64,000 nucleotides of DNA, taken from Gambelia wislizenii (taxonomy: Eukaryota; Chordata; Lepidosauria; Squamata; Crotaphytidae). The DNA lies in contig JAUMIR010000005.1 in assembly GCA_030847615.1 (NCBI GenBank), positions 213,078,645 through 213,142,644 on the forward strand, in the 5' to 3' direction. Positions 32,866 to 42,949 of this stretch are shown in pieces. A program made the translations under genes and the position numbers. The notes under the pieces were generated by a model. The model was given only the letters and a program-made list of their open reading frames with translations, did not search any database and had not been told where the DNA came from. The number at the start of each line of letters is the position of its first letter. The first letter of the stretch is position 1.

Positions 32866-33000
32866 TTGAAGGCTTCCACAGCCGGCATCCATAGATTTTC
32901 TTTGTTTTTTTTTTCTGGGCTGTGAGGCCACGTTCTGGAACGTCAGAAATAAACTCTTCCAGAACACGGCCCCACAGCCTGGAAAAAAACCCAAGGAAAA
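32866..33000. repeat. interspersed repeat fragment with 25-bp inverted repeat
   Basis: The segment 'ctgggctgtgaggccacgttctgga' (32,915-32,939) is mirrored by 'tccagaacacggccccacagcctgg' (32,958-32,982) around a short loop containing acgtcag. It is preceded by 'gaaggcttccacagccggcatcc'. This combination resembles a common squamate repeat; a Penelope-type origin is possible but unproven. A related piece lies at 49,590-49,660. Confidence 0.5.
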
Positions 33001-33226
33001 TCTTTGCATAAGAATATATCAATACCTCCTTACACAACTTTTGCTAGGCTGTGCAATGGCTGCCAGACAGCACTACATGCAGCATCACCCCCCCCCCCAA
33101 AAAACACCCAGAGGCTTGTTGGGAAAAGTTCATACCACTGGCTGGCTTCACCTTCTCTCTTTGCTAGCCTCCTTCAGCCTTCTCTCTTTGCTGGCCTCCT
33201 TTTATCATCCCAAATCTCTATGTAAG

Positions 33227-33457
33227 TACAGTTGTCCCTCCGTATCCACGGATTTGGTATCCACGGATTTAAGTATTCACGGCTTGAAAATATTCTTAAA
33301 AAAAAATAATCCCAAAAGCAAACTTTGATTTTGCCATTTTATATAAGAGACACCATTTTGCTGTCATTGCATATAATGGGACTTGAGTATGGATGGATTT
33401 TGGCATCCACGAGGGGTCCTGGAACCAATCCCCAGTGAATATGAAGGGACAACTGTA
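33227..33457. mobile_element. Tigger-like MITE, complete
   Basis: The ends are tacagttgtccctccgtatc and '...gaagggacaactgta' with TA duplication. The interior matches the copies at 461, 12,122 and 48,812. Confidence 0.85.
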
Positions 33458-33558
33458 GTTTGTAGGAGTTCACTGAACAGATATACTATTCCTACTGATT
33501 TAAAGTTCTAACTAATAAGGTACTTCCAGGATTGAAAATCCAACTGCTGGCCTAAATT

Positions 33559-33745
33559 AGTGTTAATCCAAATGGTGGTTCCTGGACAAGTGCTAGTCCC
33601 TGAGCCATTGGCTCTTCGTCCTTAGTGAGTTACTAAGAAAAGAAAGAAACAACTGTAGCTAATAGGAACAAATATGATGCTGGTCCCTGGAACAGCAGAA
33701 AAAAATAGCTGCTCCCCCACATAAGACAGCCTGAGAAACACTGAC
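33559..33745. mobile_element. hAT (Charlie-like) MITE
   Basis: The ends are 'agtgttaatccaaatggtgg' and '...cagcctgagaaacactga', which fit the CAGTG-TTCTCA hAT terminus. The interior 'aggaacaaatatgatgctggtc' aligns with 'aggcacaaatatggttctggtc' in the copy at 51,460. Confidence 0.7.
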
Positions 33746-33749
33746 TGAG

Positions 33750-36700
33750 ATAATTAAATCACTCCACCATATTCTGAACAATATGACAATAAGTCTTCCA
33801 TTTTGTTAACACTGAAGGTATTTACAGCATTGTGTTCAGGTAGTTTCTTAATGTAAAAAATTATCCCTACAATCTATTGCTACTTTTTTGCAGGTACGCA
33901 AGTCACACATACAGATAACTATTGATTAGCTTGTATCTTAGCCTGGAATACCTATCCATACATGAATCCACAGATGGGATAGGACCAAGGTTATATTCAG
34001 ATGTGGCTGTGCTACAAGGCCCATCATCCCAGACCACTGGCCATGCTGGCTAGGTATGATAAAGTTCAACCACTTCTGGAAGGCCACATGTTACCCATCC
34101 CTGACTTAGATGAAGGCTACAATTTATTACTGGAGCCTGTGTAACTGGTGGGGATGAACACTGACAGTCTACAGCCAAGATGGGCAAAACAGCCCTTCAG
34201 TACAACTCCCACCAACCATAGTTAGCATAGCCAAGGATGAGAAATGCAGGGCCACACATTCCCTACCCAGGTCTACAGTGACTTCAACAATACACAGATA
34301 CATCAGAGTTAAGGAAGCAGATGTGTTCCTCAGCATTACGTCTTTAACAGAAACTTTGGTAGGAATAACATGGAAAGAATAGGGATAGGTTCCTACAACA
34401 CACACACACACAAACAAACAACACAGTAGTTCCAACATGTTTCAGCAAACTTTTTATTCAAACCTAACATTATGTACGTGTGAAATGAAATAACCAAGTC
34501 AAATAAGTGTTACATGAGTAAACAAAAACATTTTGAATCTTGTACAGACCCCCTGAAAGCTTCTTCCAGAATGCATCCCAGGATGACCTTTCCTTTCAAC
34601 AGCCTCCACTTTTCTTATTATTTCCATAATGGTAGCTAAACTTCTAGATCTATGCTTTTTCAACAGGCAAGGGTATCTGGTTAAGGCAGGCTAATTCTTT
34701 CTGTCTTGCTTTTCACTCTCAGTAAGTGATTCTGGAGGCAGTTGTTTACCCAGCATTTTGTACATAAGCACATCCAGCTGCAATAGGATCACCTAGAGTA
34801 GAATTCCATTCTTTTCCAGGTCTAGCTTTATTGCGTTATTTACTGCAGACACACTACTGCAACTTAGCACTGAAAGTCTGTCTTCACCATTCTGTCAATA
34901 CTACAAACAAACAAACTTCCAGCTAGACAGAAGTAAAGAAAAGGACAATGGGATGGGCTTCCATAAAAAGACCTTATTAAAAGGGGCTTCTTTGCCAGAG
35001 ACTCTGTTAACGGAAATATACCCGTAATGATTTGCTAAATCAACAGAAGATATTTTGAAGAAATTTGTCCTTTTTTTGGCCCATAATGACTAACAATTTC
35101 TAGTACTGCTTAAAAGAATCCAACAAGAAATAAATCACAGCACTATGGATTACTGCTACATAGGACACTCTGCTCAGCATATTATTATAGGAATTGCTTC
35201 CACTAGAAGGAACTGAAATGCAAGAAAGTAATCAGCATGATATTATGTATCAGGAAAGCATTTTTAATTTCAGGTCCAGCTGAAATTGCTTTGGATTAAT
35301 AGGATATGCATCAAAACTTAAAAATTTGAGATTAGCAAACAAACATTGTGGTTGTATTAGACTCTGCATATAAATATATAAATTAAAATAATGTAATCTA
35401 GAAATTATTACTATCAGCATTGAAGCTTTTCCTTCTTCAAATATGAGTATAAGCATAACAGAGAATCCAAGATAGGACTGGATGTCACTAACACAAATTC
35501 AAGATCTTACATAGTGTGCGGATGAGAAGATAAACACATTTCAGGATAGAGAGATATTCTAGATCCATTGTCATTATGCTATGTACTGATAAGGTCAAGC
35601 AGGGTCTGCTACCATACTTAACTCACCAGAGGATGTATGAGAATAATGGTTTTAGAGATCAAAATAATGGTTACTTTGAGCTGTAGGTGAAAGTATGAGT
35701 GAACTACCAATGCTCATGGTAATGGAGTTTTAAAGGGCTGTAAAACAACTCACCCTGAAACAGTAAGAGTCATGGCTGGCCAGGTTACACATTTATTATT
35801 TTAAATATTTTAACTCCGCCCCATTTCTGATTGATAATTAGGCAACTGTGGAAGACTAGGGGGCCACATAAGCCCCCCCCCGGAGATTTTTGCCCCCTAG
35901 GCACGGGGGGGGCATTCTCATCATGTTTTATGCACCACTGGGCCATTTTAGTCATAGGAGAGGCCTTTTCAACAACAGGAATGAGCGAACAGGAAATGAG
36001 TGGTAGTCACTTTCTGGGTTTTTTTTTTTTTTAAAGGTTTCTTCTAGGTCTAAACTGGACCTGGGGTGGGGAGTGGCAAAAATGCCTCCCATGACCCCAG
36101 AGGGCATTTATGGGGCAAACCCTGACCACTAGGGGGCCTGGCCACTCCTAGATAAGAGGTATTCAAAACAGATTACCTGTACAGTGAAATAACTTCAACA
36201 TATAGCCATCATTAGCATTTTAAACCTCCATCCAGGCCATTTTAGTCCATTAAAGTCACACTTTCTTGCAGTATTCACACAGAACTAGGCCTACAAGGTA
36301 GGCATTGTATGATGCTGCTATCTGAATAATTGTAAACAATATCCTGTCCCTAAATTCCCTCCTTACCACTTAGTTCTTTTTTTACAGATTAAAAAAAAAG
36401 GTTGTGGGGGGGAGATCCAACAGATTTACTGCATTTGTGTTAGTTACATTATTGGCAGAGAAGGAGAAAGGTACTCAAAACATACATTCCACCTTATGTT
36501 AACATACATTTTACTAGTTCTGAGTGTTTCGTGTAGTGCAGGGTACCCTTGTTTCTGCACCCACGAACACTCCTGTGGACACTGGAATTCCCATAGAGGT
36601 CAGAAAATACTGCAGATGAAAGAATTCAATGGAAGTTTTTTTTTAAATCTGAATCAGGGTTAAAATAAGCAAGAATGAATGAAAAAGTACTGTATTCCAA

Positions 36701-37430
36701 TCTGTAGTACTGCACAGTACTATAACCTAGAGGGTCTACTGGTACAATTAATTAAGACAGTTATCAACAGCCTTTTAATAGCATTCTTTATGAACTAAAT
36801 CCAGATTTCGGAAAAGTGCTCATTAGGGGAAACTAAGAGTTGTCATTCAAAAAAGTGACTTTCCGAAGCTGTGCAATTCAACTGTAGGTTCAGTAACAAG
36901 CATCATTTGACAAATGTATTTTAATGATGGAAAACACAGTTATTCCAGAAATGACATTTTCTAATTAACAGTACTGTATGTTCTTTCATTTCACTGATCA
37001 AAAACTCTACACAGACTCAGAGTTTAAGCAGAGCCAGCAGCCTTCTCTGATCTGTCAAGGAAGTAATAACTAGACAAGACCTACTGGAGTATACTCCCAT
37101 ACTTCACAACAGTCATCACTTGCAATGCAAATGAATCTTCTGTGCATGCAAATAGATCCACAGAGAGAAAGCAGAAGGCATACCCCACCATTTCATTATT
37201 GTTTATTCATAAAAACTATGGAACAAATAGGAAAGTGGCTATATAATTTCAGGGCAAATTCTCACTACAAACCAACAAAATTATGAACTGCTGGTGAACT
37301 GTATATATGCAAATGCTCTCACAAAAACCCACATTCCCACACAAAGATAACTATGCTGAGAGGATAAAGCTTTTACCCATGGTATCTAATTTTCTTTCTG
37401 CAGGACATTAAACCTGGTTCTATAAACACA
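33750..37430. other. NR2C1 intron 1, mostly unassigned
   Basis: It contains a decayed 'cccatcatcccagaccactggccatgctggct' segment (34,020-34,050), which is a widespread squamate repeat, and a C/G-rich patch at 35,870-36,130. I see no exon. A (ca)n run lies at about 34,400. Confidence 0.4.
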
Positions 37431-37434
37431 TAGG

Positions 37435-37655
37435 ATGAATCTACACTACATAAATAACCCAGTTTGAAATTGGATTATTTGCCATGGCCCCTTCCTATGG
37501 AATCCTGGGGTTTGTAGTTTGGTGAGGCATCAACCCTCTTTGGTACAGAAGGCTGAAGACCTTGTAAAACTACAAATCCCAGTATTCCATAGGAAAGAGA
37601 CATGGCAAATAACCCAGTTTCAAACTGAATTATTTGTGTAGTGGGGATTCAGCCA
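37435..37655. mobile_element. palindromic MITE (hairpin)
   Basis: The arms 'gatgaatctacactacataaataacccagtttgaaattg' and 'caaactgaattatttgtgtagtggggattcagcc' are inverted. The core is 'ggggtttgtagtttggtgaggc' / 'ctacaaatcccagtattcc'. A 3-base ATA flanks both ends. This is a very common lizard repeat type. Confidence 0.85.
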
Positions 37656-38455
37656 TAACAAATCCATAACAACAATATTATGCCAACTAGGAGATCTCGT
37701 GTAGGCTGTCAAAATCGTCATATTTCCCCACCAGTTTTTAAAAATAACATTTCTTTTTCTGATGAAGAGGTCTGGAGAACTCGAAAGCGTGGCATATATA
37801 TTTTGCGCCCCTCTTAAGAGCCTATTCAAAGCTATTACATTCTTTCTGACTTTTAAAAAATAAATATCCAATGGTCCACGGAGAAAACAATACAATTTAT
37901 TCAAGTTTTTTTTTTTTTTTTAAATTTTTGTGCGCAGTCTGTGAGAAGCAGAAGCCAGGCCAGAACCTCGGAGAGTTAGGTCGCGAACCACCCGGCAGCC
38001 TCCGCCCGCTGTCACTGGCGGGCACAAAATGGCTGCTCAAGGGCCCGGCCCGGCCCTCTCACCCCCCCTTCCCGAGAGCCCCTCCGACTCCTCCGACCCC
38101 TCAGGAAGCAAAGCACGAGGAGGCCTGCGGAGAGGAACGGGCCCCGGGGCGCGGCCGGGATCCGGGGAGGGGAGAGGCAAGCCTTTCCTGTGGGTGAAAG
38201 GTCAGGGGGGCGGCGGCAGCAGCAGCAAGAGGGAGACGAGGAGGAGGAGGTGTGTTGCTCCGGCTGCCATTGCCGAGGCTGCTGGACGGAGGAGGAGGAC
38301 GCCCTTCCCCCGTTGGCTGCTGCCGCCGGGCACACAACAGGCCGCGGCTAAGAAGCCTCCCTGAAGTCACGGCGGTTGCCGAGGCCGGAGGAGGAGAAGG
38401 AGGCCTCACGCGGCCGGAGCGGCTTCAGGCGCCCTCCCCTTCCCCCGCCTCTTAC

Positions 38456-38650
38456 CTGACAGGCGCAACGCAAACTCCCCCAGGCTTATTTGTCGGCCGG
38501 AGGATCTGGGAGGTCAGAGTTCGTGACCCCGGCGGCGCCCCCTCCTCTCGTTCGGTCCCGTCCCCTCTCGCGTGGCCGACGCTAACGTTCTCCTGCCGCC
38601 GCCCCCGCCGCCACCAGCCCCGTCGCCACAACCGCCGCTCGTAAGCACGG
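38456..38650 (-). other. NR2C1: NR2C1 non-coding exon 1 (5'UTR), approximate 5' end
   Basis: In the island the minus strand has a consensus donor, GCCTGTCAG|GTAAGAGG, whose exon side starts at 38,456. Spliced to the acceptor at 26,198, it would give a leader joined to the ATG exon, the usual structure of this gene. The 5' limit (about 38,650) is a guess. Confidence 0.6.
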
Positions 38651-38853
38651 CTGCGCTTGCGCAAAGCGAACCCATGGCAGAGGCGGAGCGAATGTCACCG
38701 TGCCGGCGGGGAAAAGGGGAGAGAGAGAGAGGGAGAAGAGCCGGGCCTGGAGTAGTCATGGCGATTGGGGAGATGGCGGGGGCGGGGCGGTAGTAGCGAG
38801 TAATGGGGAGAGCCTTTTGAATGTTCTACCTGAGGGTCAGGTGAAATGCTATC

Positions 38854-38864
38854 TGCGCATGCGC
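38854..38864. promoter_or_regulatory. NRF1-type binding site
   Basis: Perfect tgcgcatgcgc palindrome core inside the CpG island. A weaker form, tgcgcttgcgca, lies near 38,650. Confidence 0.6.
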
Positions 38865-38949
38865 GAGAGAGGCCGCCTGTTTTTCTTCTCCTCTCCCCCG
38901 CCAGGGTCGTGTTACTTAAGTAAGGCCAATAATAGAGGCTTCTTTTCAA

Positions 38950-38962
38950 GGGTTAGGGTTAG
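38950..38962. repeat. two telomere-like units
   Basis: gggttagggttag, two vertebrate telomere units at the edge of the CpG island. Too short to be more than chance. Confidence 0.5.
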
Positions 38963-39006
38963 TGAAAAAGGTACATCTAGGCGGGCAACCTTCTCCAACA
39001 CGGCGT

Positions 39007-39633
39007 CTTCAGTGTGGGTCTGTTGGCTTGGGTTTGGGTGAACCATCCCATGGTTAATGCCTAATACATTTGGAAGACACCACCATGAAACTGACTGGAT
39101 GCTTTCCAGAGATAGGTAGAAGAAAGAGCATAGTAATAATAATGCTGTTTATACCTATTATTATTATTATTACCAAACAAGACAGTTTTAAGAAATTCAT
39201 GCTCCAAGCATAGGGTGCTTCAGTGTGGGTCTGTTGGCTTGGGTTTGGGTGGGTGCTGCCTAATACTCTGGAAGACACCACCATGGGACTGACTGGATGC
39301 TTTACAGAGATAGGTAGAAGAGCATAATAATAATAATAGTAATAGTAATAACAGTAATAATGCTGTTTATACCTATTGTTGTTGTTATTATTACCACCAA
39401 ACAAGACAGTTTAAGCAATTCATGCTCCAAGCATAGGGTGCCTCAGTGTGGGTCTGTTGGCTTGGGTTTGGGTGGGTGCTGCCTAATACTCTGGAAGACA
39501 CCACCATGGGACTGACTGGATGCTTTACAGATGTAGAAGAGCATAATATAATGCTATTTATGCCTATTATTATTATTATTATTATTTAACAACACAGTTT
39601 AAGTAATTCATGCTCCAAGCATAGGGTGCCTCA
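39007..39633. repeat. tandem triplication of a ~210-bp unit
   Basis: Three head-to-tail copies start at 39,007, 39,218 and 39,441. Each begins 'cagtgtgggtctgttggcttgggtttgggtg' and passes through 'ggaagacaccaccatg' and 'gactggatgctttac'. Each holds a TAA/TAT-rich microsatellite and ends 'attcatgctccaagcatagggtg'. Length differences come mostly from the microsatellite and one indel near the start. Confidence 0.92.
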
Positions 39634-40910
39634 CCTCCTGTATGGGAATGTACAGGCTAGACATGGTGGAAATTGCAGTCCAGGTTCTGGAGTGTCACAT
39701 GTTCCCCACCCATGCTATAAAGGTTGCCCCCCAAAATTGAAAGTGTTACTAATATAGGTTGAGTCTCCCTTATCCAGAACTCTGAAACGCAATTGTCCAC
39801 ATGGGTGGCTGAGATAGTGACACCTTTGCTTTCTGACGGTTCAGTGTACACAAACTTTGTTCCATGCACAAAATTATTTACAATATTATATATAAAATTG
39901 CCTTCAGGTTTTAGCTGTAAGGAAAAATGAATTTCCTATTTAGGAGATTTTCAGACTACACTGTTATAGTGTTCAGGAGTATCCTTGCAAGGATTTTTCC
40001 AGCAATAGAGAGCAGTGTTATGCCTCGATAGTTTGAGCAGTCGGATTTTGCTCCTTTTTTCTTGTACAGGGTGATGATGACTGCATCTCGGAGGTCTGAT
40101 GGCAGTTCCCCTTTTTCCCAGCAATTCACAAGGAATTCGTGGAATTTTTGGTGGAGTGCATGACCTCCGTGTTTCCAAACTTCTGGTGGGATTCCATCAA
40201 TCCCAGCTGCCTTGCCGTTTTTCATCTGCTGTATGGCCTTAAGGGTCTCTTCCAAAGTGGGAGCTATGTCCAATTCATTTTTCATCGGTTTTTGTATCAT
40301 ATGTTGGATAGCTGAGGCTTGGACTACTCAGTTGGCGCTAAAGACACTTTGAAAATGTTCAGCCCAACGATTCAGGATGGAGGCTTTATCAGTAATTAAT
40401 GTTTGACCATCTGTACTGTATAAGGAGCTTTGGACCTGATAAGTAGGTCCAAACACTGCTTTAAGAGCTTCATAAAATCCTCTGTGATCACCCTGATCTG
40501 CACAGCGTTGTGTCTTTTCTGCTATATTGATCCACCACTTGTTCTGCATGTCTCGGAGTTTTTGTTGTACTTTGCTACATGTGAGGCGGAAAGCTGCTTT
40601 TTTACATGACAGGTTGGCTGGGCGAGGTATGCCTGGTGAGCAGCTCTCTTCCTTGCCAACAGCTCCTGGATCTCTTGGTTGTTTTCATCAAACCAGTCTT
40701 GATTTTTCTTGTGGGAGAACCCGAGGGATTCTTCTGCAGACTGGAGGATACTGTTTTTGATATGTTGCCAAAGCACTGTAGGAGAAGTCCTGCTTTGCAA
40801 CAGCTGCAGAGCTGTTTGGGCTAGAAGTCAACCTGAAGAAAACAGAAGTTCTTTACCAGCCTGCACCACAGGACGAACACCACCATCCCCACATTGCCGT
40901 CGGCAAATCT

Positions 40911-41528
40911 GTGCTCAAGTCCGTTCAGCAGTTCACCTACCTGGGAAGCATCATCTCCTCAGATGCCAAGATTGACAAAGAGATCAATCACAGATTAGCA
41001 AAGGCATATAGTGCATTTGGAAGACTTCACAAAAGAGTCTGGAGCAATAAACACCTGAGTCGAAGCACAAAAATCAGTGTGTATAGAGCCATTGTACTGT
41101 CTATCCTCCTTTATGGATCTGAAACATGGGTCACCTATCGCCACCACCTACGACTCCTCGAGCGCTTTCATAAGCGCTGTCTACGCACAATCCTAAATAT
41201 ACACTGGACTGACTATGTGACGAATGTTGCTATCCTTGAGCAAGCAGAGATCACCAGTATTGAGCCCATGATATTGAGAACACAGCTGCGCTGGGCAGGG
41301 CACGTTTCTAGGATGGAGGACCATCGCCTCCCAAAAATACTACTCTACGGTGAACTCGCCACGGGTCAGCGTAAGAGGGGCGCTCCCAAAAAGCGATACA
41401 AAGACTCCCTGAAACAACATCTCAGGCTCGGCCAAATTGATCACCAACAGTGGTCTGCCCTGGCCTCACATCGGGAGGCATGGAGACGCACTATCCACAA
41501 TGCTGCAGCCTTATTTGAGAACTCATGA
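40911..41528 (+). pseudogene. LINE RT C-terminal region, 205-codon open frame
   Basis: The open frame starts at a codon in KSVQQFTYLGSIISSD and continues through TKISVYRAIVLSILLYGSET and RLLERFHKRCLRTILNIHW. It then has RWAGHVSRMEDHRLPKILL and RGAPKKRYKDSLKQHLRLG, and stops at TGA after FENS. Beyond that stop the same frame encodes a zinc-finger-like FCCAFCNRTCLSRIGLFSHQ followed by a final cysteine. The TGA is therefore probably a decayed CGA codon. Confidence 0.8.
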
Positions 41529-41717
41529 CGAACAAGTCTTGAAGATAAACGACAACGTAGAAAGAATCACAAACCAAAAACATCACCCAAGGAGACCTTC
41601 TGCTGTGCTTTTTGCAACCGGACTTGTTTATCTCGGATTGGCCTTTTTAGTCATCAGCGCGCTTGCAGAAAGCGTGGGATGAGTCCTTCCTGAATCTTTG
41701 TTTGCGAAGAAAAGCCA

Positions 41718-41732
41718 GAGAGAGAGAGAGAG
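41718..41732. repeat. (AG)n LINE tail
   Basis: An 'agagagagagagag' run directly after gcgaagaaaagcc, the same junction as in the minus-strand copy at 26,528-26,560. Confidence 0.85.
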
Positions 41733-42756
41733 GTTATAGTGTTACTATTCCATTTTAACTGCTCTGGCTTCCTGCTGTGGAATTCTGGGGTTTGTAGTTT
41801 AGTGAGGCCTAAGATCTCTCTGGCTGAGAGTTGTAAATGCCCCTTCCTAAACTGCAAATCCCAGGATTCAGGAGGAGGCAGCCATAGCAAATAAAGTGGA
41901 ATAGTAACACTATAACAGTGGTGTCTGAAAATCTCCTTAGACTTGTGTCCTGTCTAAGATACCTCACTATGTACGGTATATGCAAATATTCCAAAATCCA
42001 AAACACTTCTGGTCCCAAGCATTTTGGATAAGGGATACTCAACATGTACTCACCTCTTAGTGAGTGCTATGCTAGTGTGGTCATAAAGGGAGCACTGCTT
42101 AATCTCACCAAAACACCATCTAAGTGAAATGCCACGTGCTCCCCCCTCCCCATGAAGGCTGTTGTCAGCACTTTGCTTAGCTATTACTTAAGTTACTGCT
42201 ACTCATACCAGCTTTGACCTGCTTGCCCCCACATCGGAATAATTTATTCCGTTTTTGGTGCTCTAACCAGGTGCTTGGATCCAATCTTTTAAATTCCCCA
42301 CAGTACTCATGACTTATAGTCACTCTGGGGCATATGAAAAAGAGTGGCCAGACTAAGGACTTCATACTGCTTGAAGCACTTGCCACCACAACTAGGTAAG
42401 CGTGAACTATAGTCCATTGACAGAGGACAGGCACTGGAAGCCACTTTGCCTAGCATCCCTTAAATGTGGTATTCAAGGACAAAGTGACTCTAAATCTTAA
42501 AGGATTCACATAGCTTTAAGACTGGTAATAGATAACCCCTCCCCATAAATTTGTCCAATCTTTTTTAAAGTAATCTATGCTAGTGGTCTTCACATATTGT
42601 GACAATGAATTTCATAAGAGTAATTTTTCAGTTCATTTTGGTTGGCTTAATAAAGGTATTACACTTATATGGATTTAGGTATTCTGTGAAATTTAGGTAT
42701 TTTTTATTTTAAATCTACTGCTATTTCAATAGATGACCTTGAGTTCTAGGAGTACT

Positions 42757-42945
42757 GTTGTGTGTCTTCAAGTCATTTCTGACTCATGGCCCTAAGGCAA
42801 CCTGGGGTTTTCTGAGGGTGAATATGTGACTTGCCCAAGGTCACCCAGTGGGTTTTCATGGCTGAGTGGGGATTCGAACCTTGGTCGCCAGAGTTGTAGT
42901 CCAACACTGAAACTACTACACCACGCTGCCTTCTTCTAAAAATAC
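42757..42945 (-). repeat. Sauria-type SINE
   Basis: Reverse orientation: 'gtgtcttcaagtcatttctgactcatgg', 'cttgcccaaggtcacccagtgggttttcatggc', 'ggggattcgaacc' (B box) and 'ctactacaccacgctgcc'. A middle part is missing compared with the copy at 57,470. Confidence 0.85.
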
Positions 42946-42949
42946 ATAC

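Larger units (their letters stand above)
37960..38900. promoter_or_regulatory. NR2C1: CpG island and promoter of NR2C1
   Basis: About 0.9 kb of dense CpG in an otherwise AT-rich window, just upstream of the NR2C1 transcription unit. It contains GC boxes (gggggcggggcgg, 38,778-38,790), a perfect NRF1-type palindrome (tgcgcatgcgc, 38,854-38,864) and YY1-like aagATGGC variants near 38,029 and 38,772. There is no TATA box. This is the usual architecture of a housekeeping promoter. The transcription start cannot be read from sequence alone. Confidence 0.85.
39974..41732 (+). mobile_element. LINE copy with 5' inversion (twin priming)
   Basis: This is the same family as the LINE at 26,528-28,985. 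The 3' part (about 40,790-41,732, plus strand) runs from the second half of RT to the AG-repeat tail. The 5' part (40,790-39,974) is inverted (minus strand) and covers the region from the linker to LLSIAGKILARILLN. About 190 codons between the two parts are missing. An 11-base duplication, gttatagtgtt, flanks the whole (39,963-39,973 and 41,733-41,743). The last three duplicated bases also match the LINE at the inner priming point. Confidence 0.9.
39943..41936. mobile_element. palindromic MITE with TTA duplication, split by a LINE
   Basis: The terminal inverted repeats ggagattttcagac (39,943-39,956) and gtctgaaaatctcc (41,923-41,936) are perfect and flanked by TTA on both sides (39,940-39,942 and 41,937-41,939). 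A 3-base TTA duplication is typical of PIF/Harbinger-type insertion. Without the LINE and its target duplication the element is about 224 bases and folds into a hairpin with the 'ggggtttgtagttta' core. Confidence 0.8.
39754..42048. mobile_element. Tigger7/MER44-like element split by nested insertions
   Basis: The left part (39,754-39,939) starts 'taggttgagtctcccttatcc' and the right part (41,940-42,048) ends 'ttggataagggatactcaacatgta', an inverted pair. Removing 39,943-41,939 makes the two parts continuous with the copy at 29,211 ('aatgaattt' followed by 'gacttg' and 'tatgcaaatatt'). Confidence 0.85.

Noticed and set aside
38029..38364. 111-codon plus-strand ORF in the CpG island
   Set aside because: Composition is what a GC-rich island gives by chance; overlapping long frames exist in other frames and no domain is recognisable.
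38950..38962. Interstitial telomere repeat
   Set aside because: Only two units; expected by chance in a GC-rich region.
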